The translations under genes were made by a program, and so were the position numbers. Below the pieces are notes generated by a model. It did no database searches. It worked only from the letters and a program-made list of their open reading frames with translations, and was not told the origin of the DNA. A stretch of DNA of 64,000 nt from Baylisascaris procyonis (taxonomy: Eukaryota; Nematoda; Chromadorea; Rhabditida; Ascarididae), in NCBI GenBank assembly GCA_037389465.1, contig JAZARR010000200.1:262001-326000 (forward strand), read 5' to 3'. Below are positions 1 to 15,100 of this stretch, one piece after another. How positions within the stretch are numbered: position 1 is the first letter of the stretch; each line of letters starts with the position of its first letter.

Positions 1-123
1 AGAATGATCTGAATTATACATTTTTTTTTAAATACTCCTCTCCTTTTCGACACTTTTTGCTTAGATGGAACAACTAAGAATGAAAAAAATCGTTTCAAGA
101 AGAGAATATTGGAAAAATCCTAC

Positions 124-3100
124 CTGAACTGAGAGAGGGAGAATGATGATTCGGTGCCCGGAAGTGTTAGGCGACGGCCAATGTTCGAACGCTCACCCAC
201 AATCATTAGTTCATCGACTGATACAGGTGGTGATCCACAAAGATGACCCAAATAGCAATCCGACTGACAAAATGGAACGACGTAATCGTGTTGAAGGCGT
301 TTATAAACAATTTGAAAAGCCTGAAAAGACCCCCAGTGCAAACAAATAATAATAACAGACTGCATCATCACAGAGATGCATGGCTCAGTAACAAATACCA
401 ACTGCTATAAACGAGGTGATCTGTTCTGATCCCTTCTTCGGTCTCATATCGGGCCAATTTTTCCAAGTTGACTTATGAATCGCCAACTTGACTCGTGGAA
501 AAAGATCGCCGAATCAGCGTGCCTTCTTATTGCTTACTGGTTTCAACAGTAATTTTTAGCCACGATGCAGTGATGGTATTCAACAAAAAGAATTAATATC
601 CGCAAATCAATTCAATTCCTTAAATGAGAACTAAAATTTTCTAACTGATCAATCATGATAAAAAGTAACATTTTTCATTCATTCTGTTTATTAATAAGTA
701 TCAATGCGCACTCAACACAACGACGAAATTTCTTGCGAAAATAAAGTGCAACTCTCCTTAAAGGTAGAGAATGATAAACTAATGAACTGCTTGAAAACGT
801 AAATGAATTGTTATCCGCTGATAGATTTACATCATGCGCTTCAAAGAACTAATTTTCGTTCAGGTAAATGGACAAGATACACAGTTATCGTTCACAATAT
901 ACCTCGGTCCCGACCAAAAAAACGAGCAAATGTTCGGAATGGGCGGTGTTCTACCTCATTTCGAACCTACTAATCAACTACCCCTTTAATTCAAAACAAT
1001 CGATAAAATTCTCCTTACTGACCTTTTCAATGGCATGATCCAGTGCCTCGATATTGCGCGTTTCAACAGCATCTTGAAATTGGTCGTGAACATCTTTAGG
1101 AATAGTTACACGTTCTGGAGCAGCACTATGTACGTATTTGCTGAATATCTCCCAAACATCATAGTGAAGTTCACTCAGCATACTCTCATCATTCTGAAAT
1201 TAAACTTGAACACTTCACTCCAAAGAGAATCAACACGCAAACTTAAACTACCTCATCCCAACTTCGAATCAATAACCAAACTTGAATCACTTCACCCCAA
1301 CTTCGAATCAATAACCAAACTTCAATCACCTTACCCCAACTTCGAACCAATCACCAAACTTGAATCACCTCATCCCAACTTCGAACCAATCACCAAACTT
1401 GAATCACCTCACCCCAACTTCGAACCAATCACTAAACTTGAATCACCTCACCCCAACTTCGAATCAATAACCAAACTTGGATCACCTCACCCCAACTTCG
1501 AACCAATCACCAGACTTGAATCACCTCACCCCAACTTCGAACCAACAAACAAATTAGCTAACAACGTACCAAACAACTAAGTCTGACAATTATGTTAAGA
1601 ACTTTTCTATCGTACTTTTCCGATTGTTTCCAAGAAAAAATGCCACATACTGTACTTCGCGATTTAAAATGCTTTGGAGAATTAACTCGATCATCTTGCA
1701 TTGAAAAACAAAATTAAAAAACAAACAACAAGTAAAAAGCATTGAAAATAAATACCACACATAAACTGACTCAGATACGACATGATTTTCCGTTCCCGGA
1801 GAATGGCTAAATTTCCGAAACGGAAAAACAAAAAAATGCCCTGCAGAAGTTGCTAACGAGACAGAAAACAATACCACAATTTAGTAGTATAAACTAGAAG
1901 ATGTGTGATTCTGATCACCACTCTTGTATTAGTAACCTCCTTCAGAGGAACAAACAATAATTAGAAACAAACAAATACGCTTAAAATTGATGTCCACCTA
2001 AGGTTTTACCTGCAGAAGTTCAAAAGAAAAAATTAAAATTAATACAAAATCCGGAATGGAAAACCGATAAAAAAGAATAAAAGTACCTGAAGGTTAAGCA
2101 TTCTTTCGTGCACATCGGCCGAATGGAGAAGAAAATAAAGTTCATTGGTGGGTCCGTGAACATCTTTCAAGTACATAGTAAACATGTTGAGCTGACGAGA
2201 GTCTCGTAATACTTCACTCAGTTTTAGTTGCAATAACGAATCGGGCGCATCGCTCAACGCACAATCCGTCAATCCGTGAAGTAACTCCACCATCTTTGGC
2301 TGTAAACAAGTGAATTGTGGGTTTGGATCAATGCCCTACTGATGCCCATCCCCCCTCCCTCCTCCGCATCCCCACTCCCATCCCTCCTTTAGGCCGAGTC
2401 CTCAGGCGCATATATTACAATATTCTGTTTTCATGCTTACTGCCTCTGAAATTTATTCCACCGAGGAAGGACGTATTTCATAGGCTTTCTTCAACAAAGT
2501 CCCACTACGTATTCTACAAAAAAATCAAACCCTCCCCTCCTCCTTACGAGGATTATAAACCCTCAATGATCCTCTTCCTAGGGTTTCTCCTTCAAATCGA
2601 GTGTTCCTATGGGTTCGAAATGTAAACTCTACTTAATCATCGAGAGGATCCAAATCAAGAAACAATTAAAGTTTACCTCAGGTTGTGCCGAAATATTCAT
2701 CGGTTCAGGATCGAATAAAAGAATTAGTAGACGATTAATAGTATCCGGATCAGCGATAAGATCGAGTATCGGGACCAGAAACGTGAATACAATCAACTCC
2801 CGAAGAAAATGCTGACAAGCATGACTTGGCCAAGCACGCTATAAACAGTGCTTTTTGACGGAACTTTATTAAAGATTGGAACTCTGTTCAGCACAATATT
2901 GAATGGACATTAGACTACAACAGTATTAAATATCACTATCCCATCATCTTTACCATTGACTTATTCAAAAGAACGAATTATGTACGTCTTCAGCTGAATT
3001 CATCACTCATCTTCCCTTCACGTCTCCTCCTCGTTCCGAATCCCAACCCCTCCTCCCCTCCCCTCGGAGACGCTAATATCTCAAAGACATAACGAATTTT

Positions 3101-6100
3101 ATAACAACAGCATATTCAATCCGCGTCTTCAAAAATCCTCGGCACTTGAAGCACCCATCCTAAATTTCTGCTGAAATTACTACCCACGTCGAAAGCCCAT
3201 ATGAGCCTATCTTTTAGTAGCAAGTTTGCATCGTTACCTACTATTCGAGAATAGACGGCTGAACATGCGGAACGATATGCTACAGATAGAAAAATATAAG
3301 AATACAAAATCTTTTTTAAACCTCGGACTATGAATCAGCGAAATGAATGCTCGTGGAGATGATGGCTTCAACGTGTAATATTTCCTAATGAATCCGACTT
3401 CATCTAAGTGGCAAAGCTAAAAATTCAAAAAAAAAAAAAAAAAACATAAAGTGACGATAGTTTTCAAACGTTAGCGCATTAACGACATTTCAGGCCGGCG
3501 GACGATATATGCAGGCAACAGGGAAGGAGGGAGTGGATAGGACAGCTTGTAGGAAGAAAAACAGGTGAGAGGAGAGGGAAGACGATGAGGATGCAGGAAG
3601 AATGAAGACTAGGAAGCAACTGGTTACATTAATGAATAGTTAATAACGGCTCTTCAGTAATGTGGAGATGAAACTGAAACTTTAAAAATGATTCCACTGA
3701 AAAAAAGAGATTACTATTCACATTTTTATGGTACCATAAGAAAGGGTTTCTTAGAAAGCTTACTGAAATATGAAAAAATAAGAATTTCTGCCTAGTTAGG
3801 TAGGGAAAGGAAGGGAAGAGGGTAGAGGGGGGAGAGGGCGAGAGAGTGAAGACCACATGGGAAGCACACTACTCCCAAGCACCTCTTTTTTCCTGGCATA
3901 ATGACATTTATAGATCCGAAAATCCTTTTCACCTTGTTACCTGCGTAAGCAGTGCCTCGCCGGCCACCTTTTCTCTTTAAATTCTAGAGGCCAACAAGTC
4001 CCAACACTGAAAATCAAAACGTCAAGAATGACTTACACTTGAAGATGCATTAGAAGTACGCAATGGTGAATCGTCATCACTAGCTCGTCCAGCAACGCGG
4101 TTCTCATCGACGAGTCTTGCGACGATATGATCCGCTACCTGTCGCAAGTAATTCACTTCGTTCTGACGAGAACATAACGCATAATGCACATCCGCCATTC
4201 GTTCCAATATTTTCATCTCTATCATTTGTGGAGGAAACACCTGAACTTGCAAAGGTAATTGAAGATAAGGGGAGAGGCGAGAGACTGGCGAGACAGCAAG
4301 AGGTTCTGTGTATCGCAAGCATGTCTCTCTATGAACGCTAAGCGTGCAAACTTCAAAAAAAAAAAAAAAAATCTATAACGATGCAGGACGGACTACAGCT
4401 TATTTAAACTACAAAGGTGCTGCAAAAAGGCTCATTGAAAAATTAAAAAAAGCTTAAAGAAATTCATCATCTTTCATTATCTATTATAAAAAACTTTATA
4501 ATATAGCAATGCAAAAATAAAGCAAAAAATTATAAAAATAAACTGGAACTATTAGCTTAAAAAATTAAAAATAAGGAAAAATTCAAATATCAAAGACATA
4601 AACCCCCCAGAATTCGCTAAATATAAGAAATTCAAGATCAAAAGACAATCAAAACATACATGTTTATCAATTTCAGCAGCAAGTCTTGCCACTCGTTCAG
4701 CGTGTACCACCGCAATCGGCACCGCATCGTTAAGAATCACACACGATAAATCCAATTTTTGAATCCTCCGAAATGCCATCGCACTGGCATATCGAATTTG
4801 ATATCTGTTAATGGTTAGTCAATGAAAGAATACTTCCGTTGGTCAATAAAGAGCATTAATTAGAAGGCTGTTAACAGGTTAACAAAAATATTTCAAAAAA
4901 ATTTAGCTGGAAAAGAAAAAAGCTATCGAATAGTTTACTAAGGTTGAAAAATTCCACCCCAGAAGGCTTTAAGTTCTTTACCGGTTACAACGTGACCTTC
5001 GATTTAAAAGAAAACAAAAACAAAAACAAAATCAAAACGAAAAAAGGAACCACCTATGAAAAAAAATTCACTTCCTTCGAAAAAACAATATCAAACAAAC
5101 CTGCAACTTCCTACTTCATATATTCAAGCAATACTATTCATAAAAACCAAACAAGCCTAACTGCTGCTCTCAAAATTAAACTACCATCGACCATTGCCAC
5201 AAAAAAGTTTTTCAAAACAGATTATTCTAACAACTAAACCAATTTTCTTATCTTGCATACTTTCCACAGCTCACAATAAAAAATCAGTCCGCAAAACTCA
5301 ATGAAAAATATCTCTCCCTATGAAAAAAAAAACTAATTTCCATACGCTCTTAGCTAATACCATCAGCTACATGTGAACATAAATCACACTTCAATAACTA
5401 AAACTATCACCGGGTACCTCAATCGACAATCGGACTAGCAATACATCAATCCGAAATAAATTAAGATAATGTGAGTGTATAACTGCTATTCAGCATTAAT
5501 TGCCATTGAATAATTCAGTCAAGAATTGTATATAATAATATAGTCATTACAGTCGTTTTTAATAGCAATTCATCCTCTTTTAATATATCATCCTCTCTTC
5601 CTAAGTGACATTATGCAACGAAATTTCAAGTGACGTTATGCAACGAAAAAACTTCCTCAAGGAATATTTTTAAAACTATGTGACAACATCTAACGAATAT
5701 TTCAACTGCAGATTTCAAATGAACCAACCGGATTTCATTGATGAATGCCGTATCATTGCTGATTTCTGATTTATACCAACTATTTATATAGCTATCGATA
5801 AGTTGTTCAATAAGCTCCTCCAATGATTCGTTCACGGATTCCGGAATTTGAATACCTTAAAAGGCGATATTATCAACAGATAATACAAAAAGTAGGGAAG
5901 TACACCTGTGATAACACACAATTTTGCAATGCGCTTAATTGAGCAACCTATTTCCTAAGTTATCAACAAAAAAATGAAGAACATGCTTGCATTTTTGCAG
6001 ACTCAACCGGCCGAACAAACGTTGGGCAAAATATTCTACCAACTTGATCGGCATAAAATGGATTCAAGGTAGCAGCACCTTCAAATACCTGCAATTCGTG

Positions 6101-8473
6101 TTGAAAATGACAGGTCAACATGTGACATGAAGGTGGAGATCGTTCTACGCATACCCGTCGAATTTCATAACTTAGGCTCCTGCATCCAACAAGTTAAAAC
6201 CACAGAGTACAAAAAGGCCGACACTTAGCAACAAATCATTCCTCTTTGCCACCAGAATATATTAACTAACTTCATGTGGAAATGACCTCTATTCAGGATC
6301 TTTAAATGGAAAAAATAGCAACACTACCCTAACTTTGGGTAAATCTTCAAACAAAAAAACGTCGTCTTTCGGGGATTTATTGGCTCGATTAAGTTTTGAA
6401 CTTATATCAGCAAAGAAATTTGCACAACTTCTCTGCATATTTTTGGGATTTAATCTTTAACCGCATCGGTCGTCTCGTTTCTGCTCTTATTACTAATGCA
6501 GAAATTCAAGTAAAACAATTAGTAGAATATATAAGAACACCGTCAATTGCGAATGAACAAAGACCAACGATTTTAATTATCAGCATAGTGATCAATGACC
6601 ACGTTCAAAACAAATCCTTTGATAAATGTCGTCCTCTCCCCTTCTCATCCACTACAGGCCTTCAAAAAAACCTGCCCGATCTTCTGCATTTCTCCAACCA
6701 AGCAGAATGCTTAAATATATACTTCCTAAACATTACCTTCCCGCCAAGGAACTTGCAAAATTCCTGCCCAGGTAAGGTCTATGCATCCAATTTCAGTGAC
6801 AAGGTTAGAAATATCAATTATAACATTCGAACCCTCGGGCCACAAAATTTCTTGCAGCTCACTGAGATGGAGACAACATGCAGCGAAAATTTTCCATCTA
6901 GCTATGGCATTAGAGAATTCAAAAATAACTCAAATTACACAGAAAAGTGAATCTGATATCCCCCTTTTAATGTAACATTGATACATTATTTACCTGGAGG
7001 ATCACAAGAACAGAATAGCAGGACAATGAAAATTTGAATATTCTTTATCCTATAGTATCTGATTTTTCAAACTCATAGCGATATGCTAATACAAGTAATC
7101 CATAAAATTAATAACGTTAAAGATAAAAGTAAAAAGTAACAAACTATATTTGTAAAATAGATACCTTCCCATGGCATTTTCCGACCGATATCATTCGACA
7201 CCCAACACTGCGCTTGCTTCGTATTCGCTTTCAACGTAAGTGGCTCTTTGAGAAGATATTCGAAAAAATTCCACAGAAATTCCCCATCGGCCACTTTAAT
7301 TACAAACGATCCCGACCAGAAGCCGGCAGTCAATGCCACCATACATGCGATCACTTTATAAGCACTGAAATAAAACCATTACAACTAATTCATGCACATC
7401 CTTCACACTAAGTCTGACCTTGATGGAGAAAATGTTATGATAAATTGCAGGTGAAATATTTAACTAATTTTGAGTAAGAACTGTTATGAATAAACCTGGA
7501 ATATTGCAAATATTAGTATCAATAGCAGTGATAACAGTAGTGACTGTATCGATGATAACAGTAATATTATCCCCCTCTCCCTCTCTTCATAGTATTCCCT
7601 CCAACCTTAGAGGGTTTCCCCTCCCCTTCCCCTCCCCTCCACTTAACAATAACAACCTTTAAAGCAGACATAATTGAAAAGGATATCATGATAGACAGTG
7701 AGGATGGGGGAGGGGGGGGGAGGATAAGCTTAATGAAAAACAATGAATACTCTACGATAAACAAACAATTTGCTCACAGTAAATGTTCCCTTTCCGATAA
7801 ATAAAACAGATAATAAGAAATACATGGGGATTACTTTAGGATAAAATTGACTTTTTTAGGTACTCCTTACTGCTACACAACTTTCAAGGAAATGAAAGTA
7901 AGCTAGACAGTAGCAATGAGCCGAATCAGCGATTTAGCATGAATTTATCGTGTATTCAAACGGAGACGTCATTATAGAGATACATCTAATACCCAATACC
8001 TGCACTCAAAAAGATAATATCAGGTGATCGAAAGTAATATCAGATAAAACCTTAGATAGAAACAATTACCTCTTTAAAGCATCTTGAAACATGAAGGAAG
8101 ATGGATGGGTGATCGTGAATGAACATACGAGTATAAAATATCGTTTAGCTATATGAACCCTACGAAGCATATTGCTTAACGAATCTATTATAAGCACTTT
8201 TAGCACCCCCCCCCCCTGTCACCTTGCTATGGGTGCATAACCCTTCCAACCGAAAGGCTTAGAGACGATCGGCCTCGGCGGCTCTTTAGCACCTTGAAAC
8301 TGCACCTATCCTATGGTCACATCCATCCGACTATTATAGTATAGCTAGATGGAGACATCAAAAATCACATACCTGAAACCACCAACGACGATAAGGGTAA
8401 GAATAAAAAGTAGAAACGCAATCACTTTGGGGCGATTTGTGCCTGTCCATTTCCCATATACGGTTGAATCCAT
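124..8473 (-). CDS. SNX14: SNX14-type sorting nexin, 13 exons, 3' end off the window
   Basis: Membrane-anchored sorting nexin; the family works at ER/endosome/lipid-droplet contacts. Exons in transcript order: 8373-8473 (ATG, hydrophobic segment), 7165-7364 (second hydrophobic segment), 6737-6901, 6040-6078, 5729-5855, 4660-4804, 4037-4240, 3322-3416, 3238-3279, 2677-2824, 2087-2299, 1023-1193, 124-320. All joins keep phase. The PXA domain starts at 5729-5855 (SLEELIEQLIDSYINSWY) and runs to about 2677, where ADPDTIN matches the SNX14 rather than the SNX13 version. The RGS domain spans 2087-2299, 1023-1193 and 124-320 and ends with FCQSDCYLGHLCGSPP. PX and nexin-C domains must lie beyond position 1. 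The 39-nt exon at 6040-6078 uses an AAG acceptor and is the least certain; the TTGCAG acceptor just upstream would break the frame. Exon order and motifs are seen; the role comes from the family. Confidence 0.87.
1239..1555. repeat. 39-bp minisatellite, about 8 copies
   Basis: Direct tandem repeats of 39 bp lie in the SNX14 intron between the exons ending at 2087 and starting at 1193. Copies differ by substitutions only; none shifts the length. On the plus strand each unit reads as 13 codons (consensus KLESPHPNFEPIT) with no stop. The plus frame stays open from 1035 to 1580, partly antisense to an RGS exon. Confidence 0.9.
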
Positions 8474-11400
8474 CCAAATGTTCCACTAATTATTCGTACC
8501 GCATCATCTGAAATCTCATATTATCAACTAAGCAATACGATCTCTTTGTTCGATTTCACGGAAACAGTAGTATAAGCAATCACCGTATAGCTTCAAATCA
8601 CCCTCCCCCCCCCCCCACAACACCATTCCTTTAAAAAACATTACAAATACTTTGTACTTAATAAACGAATTAGTTCCGCGAACTGGTAAGAGTTCAACTG
8701 GAAATAAGGTAAACGATGATATGTAAGGCTCTCATATCATGGCATCATAAGGATTATGCAGAAAAAAATTAAAAACCCTTCTCCTTACGAAGCTCAACTA
8801 AACAAAGCTGAGTTGGAGCGGCGGGTGGGGGTGTGCTTGAGATCATACGCTAATATCGTGACTGCTGCTACATAAAGGGTATGCAATGTTCCCATTTTAA
8901 AGCAGTTAGATGATATTTGAACAGTACGATCTTCACTTTAAAGCAGCAATGCCCCAGGAAAAATTATCCACATAAAAAACAGATGATGTGCACTTTTTTG
9001 GTTTTAAAATAAAATGAGGTAGAGATAAGTAAAGAGGTCTGCTATTATTATAAATGAAAAATTTTTGATCATGAAAATGAAACATTTTCTGAAAAAAGAT
9101 CTGAATCGTCTCCAACTACAACCTATTTTCATACCGCAAATGAGCATCACGCTTATTGCCACGGCTAAATGCTTTGCACCACAACTATGGATTCAATTCA
9201 TGGCTCTACAAAGACCATTCAAAGCCGTTTCCGGTCAGGTAAATCTATTTCAACATGAGTTAATTATCAAAGAATAAATATTAGTTTATATTCACAAACT
9301 GGATAAGAAACAACAACTCCGACTATAATCAGGTTTAATCCGTTCCCATACCAATATGGATTAAACGCGATCTCGATCCCATTTTCCGATCAATACCGGA
9401 ACCGGAATCAGATTCAACCAAGACTCAATGCGAAACTCAAATAGACTTTTTGTATCATTCAAGTGAATAAAATAAAGTGGGCAATAGAGATAGCGAAGAT
9501 GAACCTCAATTGGATGCACAGCGCAAATCGATTCGCAACACAACATACTTAATTAAATCAACTTACCGCTCAACTACTCAGTAAACGGCTGCCCCACTCA
9601 AATCTCCTCAAAAAATAAATATAAAAACGCAAATTTAGCTGAGTTGATCGATGAAGTAACTACTCAACTGGCAATTTGTTAGAATAAATCTAAATGACCC
9701 AATGAACTGAATGCTTGCTATCTACGAAATGAATGTAAATAACAGACATACGTAAATACATACGCACAGACAGGTAAACAGACAAAAGACAAGCTCATAT
9801 GCATAACATCGAACTACTACTATTTTGAGAGAAGCTTAGAAAGTATTACGGCTAAGAGACAACATTCAGCAGACGAAAGCTACTATAGCTGACGTTGGCT
9901 TTTTCTCCAATATCGGCAGCTGCTAACAAAACTTAAAACCAATCCCTATTTCCATTCAACAGATTCACTAAGCCAAGAAAAGCCAACCATATGCAAATAA
10001 CCGTACCATATTTTGCAGATTAGATGAACAGAATGCGAACATTGGTGCGTACAAATTCAAAAAATCAAATGATAATAGAAAAAAACAAAAACAAAGTACT
10101 AGTTATCTAAGTTACATGAGAAATTATTCAAATTAGCAAATACCCCTAAAATTCTAAGAGCTATCGGTAACTTTTACTGCCTCAATTTAAATTTTGCGGG
10201 CATACCAAAATTGCCAATTCCTCTAAACTCTTTCAAAATATTCAGAATTGGCACACTGCCATCCATTTTCATAAGTTGCAATTGATAAACTGAACAATTT
10301 CGGCTGAATTATTCATCGTGTGTAATTTAAATAATAAATAAATTTTCAAATCAGATGAAGCGTTCGAACAATAATACAAAGGCGTTTGAATTGTCTTCAT
10401 AATATTTGTCCTAACAAATAGAAACATAACAAACGTACAAACGTCTAGTTGAAACACGAATAACTAATGGTTGCTATGAAGTGAGTTACGCAAACATCGA
10501 TAGAACTTGGCAGTCAAAAAGACCGTAAAAGTAAGGAATATCGCGGTCTCAAGTAACCGCTCCGCGATATCTTTGCAAAACTATTATCCAAATCACTTTT
10601 ATATGTTAATGCAAACAACTTTTTTACATCTGAGCATTTCATAACATGCAATATGCAGTAGTAATAACAAAGTTTAGAGATTAAAGAATCTTGAAAGCGA
10701 ATTATCGTAAACTTGCATAATTAAAGCAACAGGTGTCGCTCAAGGTATAATTGGCTTTAATAATGACCTTATCGATTGAAACGACATCGGCCATAACCGG
10801 AAATTACTGTTTATTTATTCCGCCTATGCAATGTAACTCCTGTCTATCAAATCACAAACAAAACAATTACAAAAATTCTGCTAAATACATAACGTAAAAT
10901 AAGCGATCTCAAAAATTCTCAAATATTTTCTACCATAGAAATTGAAAAAGAAAGTGGAAGGAAGAATAAGGTCACGTTTCCTGAAACATCTTGCGACCAT
11001 ATAAACTAATGAAATCTTTGGCAACATTGCCTAAATTTAGGGGAAAAGCAACAGAGACGAGTAATATTCCAAAGACTCAAATCCCGAGGAGGGCTTTCTT
11101 CTTCCCGACATTTTCCTATCCGTAAACAACCTGAAATTCGATATGAAAAAATTCTACTTCAAAAAAAGAATAACTCGAAAACGGTAAATAATTGTTTGGT
11201 CATACAAAAAAAGACGTCTAGTTTCAGTACAGATCGCCATTCTCATTTGAGAATGGAACTCAATTAAGTGGACGTTAACCAACATCAATAAGCGCTAACA
11301 TATAACTCCGAGGCTTCATTCTCACAAAATTTCAATATCAGGTTTAATTCTCAGTTGCATTAAAATGTGTCTTAATTCCCGATGAGTAGCAACAGAAAGA

Positions 11401-12132
11401 AAAGCATAATCGCAATTAGTTATGCAAATCAATTTCTGAATGACTCCGGCTCCGGAGTCATCCAACACAATTAACGTGCGATTAAAAAGTGCAAATATGG
11501 ACCAACGAATGAGCAATGAAGTCGGGAGGCTTCTCATGAAAATTTCCCAAAAATACTTAAAAACATATCTTTATTAACAACAATTCTTCACCTTAAAGGA
11601 AGAAAACGATAAAGAAATAATGAAACGTAATTGATGCGTTAAAACACAGCTATTGTAAATGCCCAACCTAAAAGTGGTGTCTGACCAAATAAACTGAAAA
11701 AATAAGCGTTCATGACAACACCGTGATATTAACTGGATAGAGTAAACTTTAGAATTAAACGCTTGGTGGCTATAAATTTCTCAAGATCTCTAAAAAGAAG
11801 AGAAGTGGTGGTAAAAGTATTGCTTTTCTCGAAAGTTTCAAATACAACAGCAGCATGAGCTAAAAAATTCAAAAATTCAGTTCCTTTACTGAATGAAATA
11901 AAGAAGAAAGTACTAAACAAATTTAAATCAGACTCCAATTAAGCGCAGAAGAACGCCAATCTATAACTTTAGGCAATATTACACCCCTCCCTTCCTCAAA
12001 TCGATTAAGCCATGGGGCTCCTTTTTGCCATCCCTCTCTCTCCCCTTCTTTCTATTCAGGTCTCCCAAATGATTCCACTGAAGCCTCTCATCAGAAACTA
12101 GATCCACACTCAACAGGCTATCTGGCAACTGA
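8474..12132. other. intergenic stretch between SNX14 and NOA1
   Basis: No exon could be supported. It contains a C homopolymer near 8605 and AT-rich sequence. An open minus-strand stretch at 11322-11537 has no recognisable motif and lies downstream of the NOA1 stop, so it may be 3' UTR or spacer. The 5' region of SNX14 above 8473 probably holds its promoter, but no element is recognisable. Confidence 0.5.
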
Positions 12133-15100
12133 TCAATCCTCCTCGCACAACATTCCCTCCGTATATTTCCCACTATCTTTCCAATTCCTCGAATGCCTTC
12201 GCAATGCCTTCGATTTGCTTAATCGCTTTTCATTTACCGGCAACTCGATAGGTTTAACTCGATAAGCCGCTGTGCCAGGTATCCTCGCACCTCTAAGTTT
12301 CGCACAAAACGGGAGAATGGGTGGTCGACGTACTGCCAATCCTTTTGCCGCTGGTGTAAAAGCTCGTAATGTGATCATTGCTCGTTCACCCGTTATACAT
12401 ACCCATCCGATGGATGAGAGAATCACATCCGCTGCACCTTCCTCCATTCCTCGACCATTCAATTTCATTTCTTCACCCTCAAGCTGCAATATAAGTTGAT
12501 TGGACTTTTGATCGGGTTTTCAAAAACTTTTCCAAGATTTCAGGATAGTGATGAAAGTTTTGGAGAATTTCCAATAGTTGGAGAATCAATTAATTTGAAC
12601 TCAATTACCCGCTTATAGTATTTTTTACAATTACTTAATGCAGCATTAATTCACAAAGAAATCTTTACTCATAGCTACGGTATTTTCAAAGAATATTACA
12701 ACAATCATGCTAACAAAAATTACTATCATCTGTGCAAGTATTACTTCCTACAAGTTACCGATCCCATACCTCTGTCAACATAACGCATATCCTTGTTCTC
12801 TGCAGAAGGACTCGCAAAACACCTCTTTAATTAGGAAACAAACAACAGCGCCATTACAGCCCTGCAGGACAAAGCACTCTTCAAGACGAAAAATAAATCC
12901 TACATAGAAGCTTCTCTCCAGAAGCCAAAAAACTAAAATCTATCAAAAAGAAATCCATCCATACAAACAGAAGCAGGTCATCATCAAAAATATGAGGACC
13001 CTTTCCTCATTTTTGTCTTAGTGGGTAGGCAATTCTCTACCTTTTAGCAAGTTTTTTCTACAAATTACTGCTTTCCCAGTGACACGCTTAAAATTTTCCT
13101 GCAAAAAAACTTCATTTCTAAAAAGAGAGTTCACGCAGAATTTCATATTTACTTATAAAACAGCCATCATCACTGAATGGGTGTTTTTCTTCAACAAGAA
13201 ATATCACAAATATACCTTTGAAAACGCGAAAAAGATTTAGAGAAACTTAAATGGGATATATAATCTGCATTATTTTTCTGTATGCGCCCATAATTCTTTG
13301 AACATCAATGAGCCAGCAAAAATAAACCATGCGCCAACCTGAGGGAACTGTGCAAGCCTGTTTGCACCTCCTTGTGGTACAACGAGTGCTGCCGAACCCA
13401 GGTATCGATTCAAAAACGATTCCACCTCATTCGTTTTCATGACATTCAATGGCAATTGCTCACTTGCAAATACACTCATCTGCAGTAACGTGATCACCTC
13501 TATAGGAAAATATTCCTTGGTTATAAAATCGATTTATTAACGAAAGATGGGAAGGCAAATTACATATAGAGCTTCAATGAACCAAAAACTACTTATCATT
13601 TAGTTGACCAAAGGGAACTGATGGTGCATAGTGGGGGGAGGGGCGGTCCTATCAAGGAAACTTCGGTGTCGGATTGATCCGTTAAGCATCCGTTGTCTGC
13701 TCACTTCGATTACCTAAGCTGATCCATCGTCTAATGTCAGGGGAACCTTCTTTTTCGATCCTAGAACATGGCACTAAATCGTAACATGCGATCATTCAAC
13801 TGCCCTCTCACCACTTCGCCTTCCTCTTCCATTCGCTGTTTTCTGCGCTTTCAAAAAATGAAATATGCAAAAAACAATCCTATACACCTTAATACTGCGT
13901 AACATAACACCTGTCCTAGCACAAACAAGCAATGTCCTTGATGTTAACTGACGGCGAAGGCTATCTGTTGCCGCCAATGTATACTGCAGCAACGCCCTTC
14001 AGAATGAAGTTCTCAATTCGAAATAAATCTATAAACAGGCATGCATTTAAATGCATTTCTGTTAAGCCTTATACGGTAATGCAGCATCATCCCTCCAGAC
14101 CAATTCATCTTCCCCACAATCATGACGTATCAAACAGTAATTCTATACAAACTTATCAAAATAAATTTCGCCATGGAAACCATGGTTAAATCAGCTAAGG
14201 TTTCTAAGTGAAAATATAATACAGTAATCTTGCAAAAATGGAACCCCCTGCCTCCCGCTTCACCCACCCACCTAGTGCGTTTCTCTCTTATATCTTACCA
14301 CATTCGTCTTTATGAAAATCTCACATAAACAGGTGTTCGTCGTATCGTTCCCACTCGTATCAAATCGACACGTGCCGTTGCACCAATCAATAGCGTATCA
14401 CCCGGATATATAATGAAAGTCCGCGGTTGCATCATCTTTCTTGGTATTACCGCTATCAACTCATCCAGCGTGAACAAATTTAGAACCTGAAATAAAATTA
14501 GACTACTCCAATTCACCGCAAATGAACACCCCCTACCCCCCTCCCCTCCAAAAAAGTGATACAACAACCTGATAAATAAATGCGAAGAAAGTGACTCCTA
14601 AATGCAACTTTAAAACCAACCTTCAGTTCAGTGACTCAGCAAGAAATGGTGCAACAGTATGTTTTAAACATGATCACAACTTTATTCACCCCTCCTCTCA
14701 CTCTTCAGCCAACCTTCCCTCCCCCTTCCTCCCACCACACTATCATTCCTTGCCCTGAAAGTACCTGATAATGTTGCAAGATACATGTTCAATTATTTAA
14801 ATCTGCATTCTCTCGGACAAAACTTCTACAAGAAAATTGAAGTGTCCACCTAATTTTTTAACACGGCTATGGGGTCCCCACCAAGATGCCCTCCATAAGC
14901 CCTAAACAACTAAACTGTTACTTAATATTATTATTATTATAATCTACACACATTAGCTAGCCAACGATGTTGCCATCAATATTCACTGCTCACTTCGTGC
15001 CATATCTTTTTCAGTGACTTCTTTTCTTTCAAATAAACGTATTAAGCAATCAGTAAACATTCATCGAAATTCAATCTAACAATCGTTTCTTTTCTTTCTA

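Noticed and set aside
840..960. Plus-strand stretch resembling a short exon after TTCAG
   Set aside because: It lies in an SNX14 intron, is short, ends in a stop, and has no recognisable domain.
6396..6950. 184-codon plus-strand open frame
   Set aside because: It is antisense to the phase-consistent SNX14 exon 6737-6901 and its intron. No motif, and the minus reading clearly belongs to the gene.
11322..11537. Minus open frame considered as an extra NOA1 exon
   Set aside because: NOA1 already ends with an in-frame stop at 12133, and the frame shows no family motif.
12272..12499. Plus-strand open frame of 75 codons
   Set aside because: It is the shadow of the last NOA1 exon (12133-12483).
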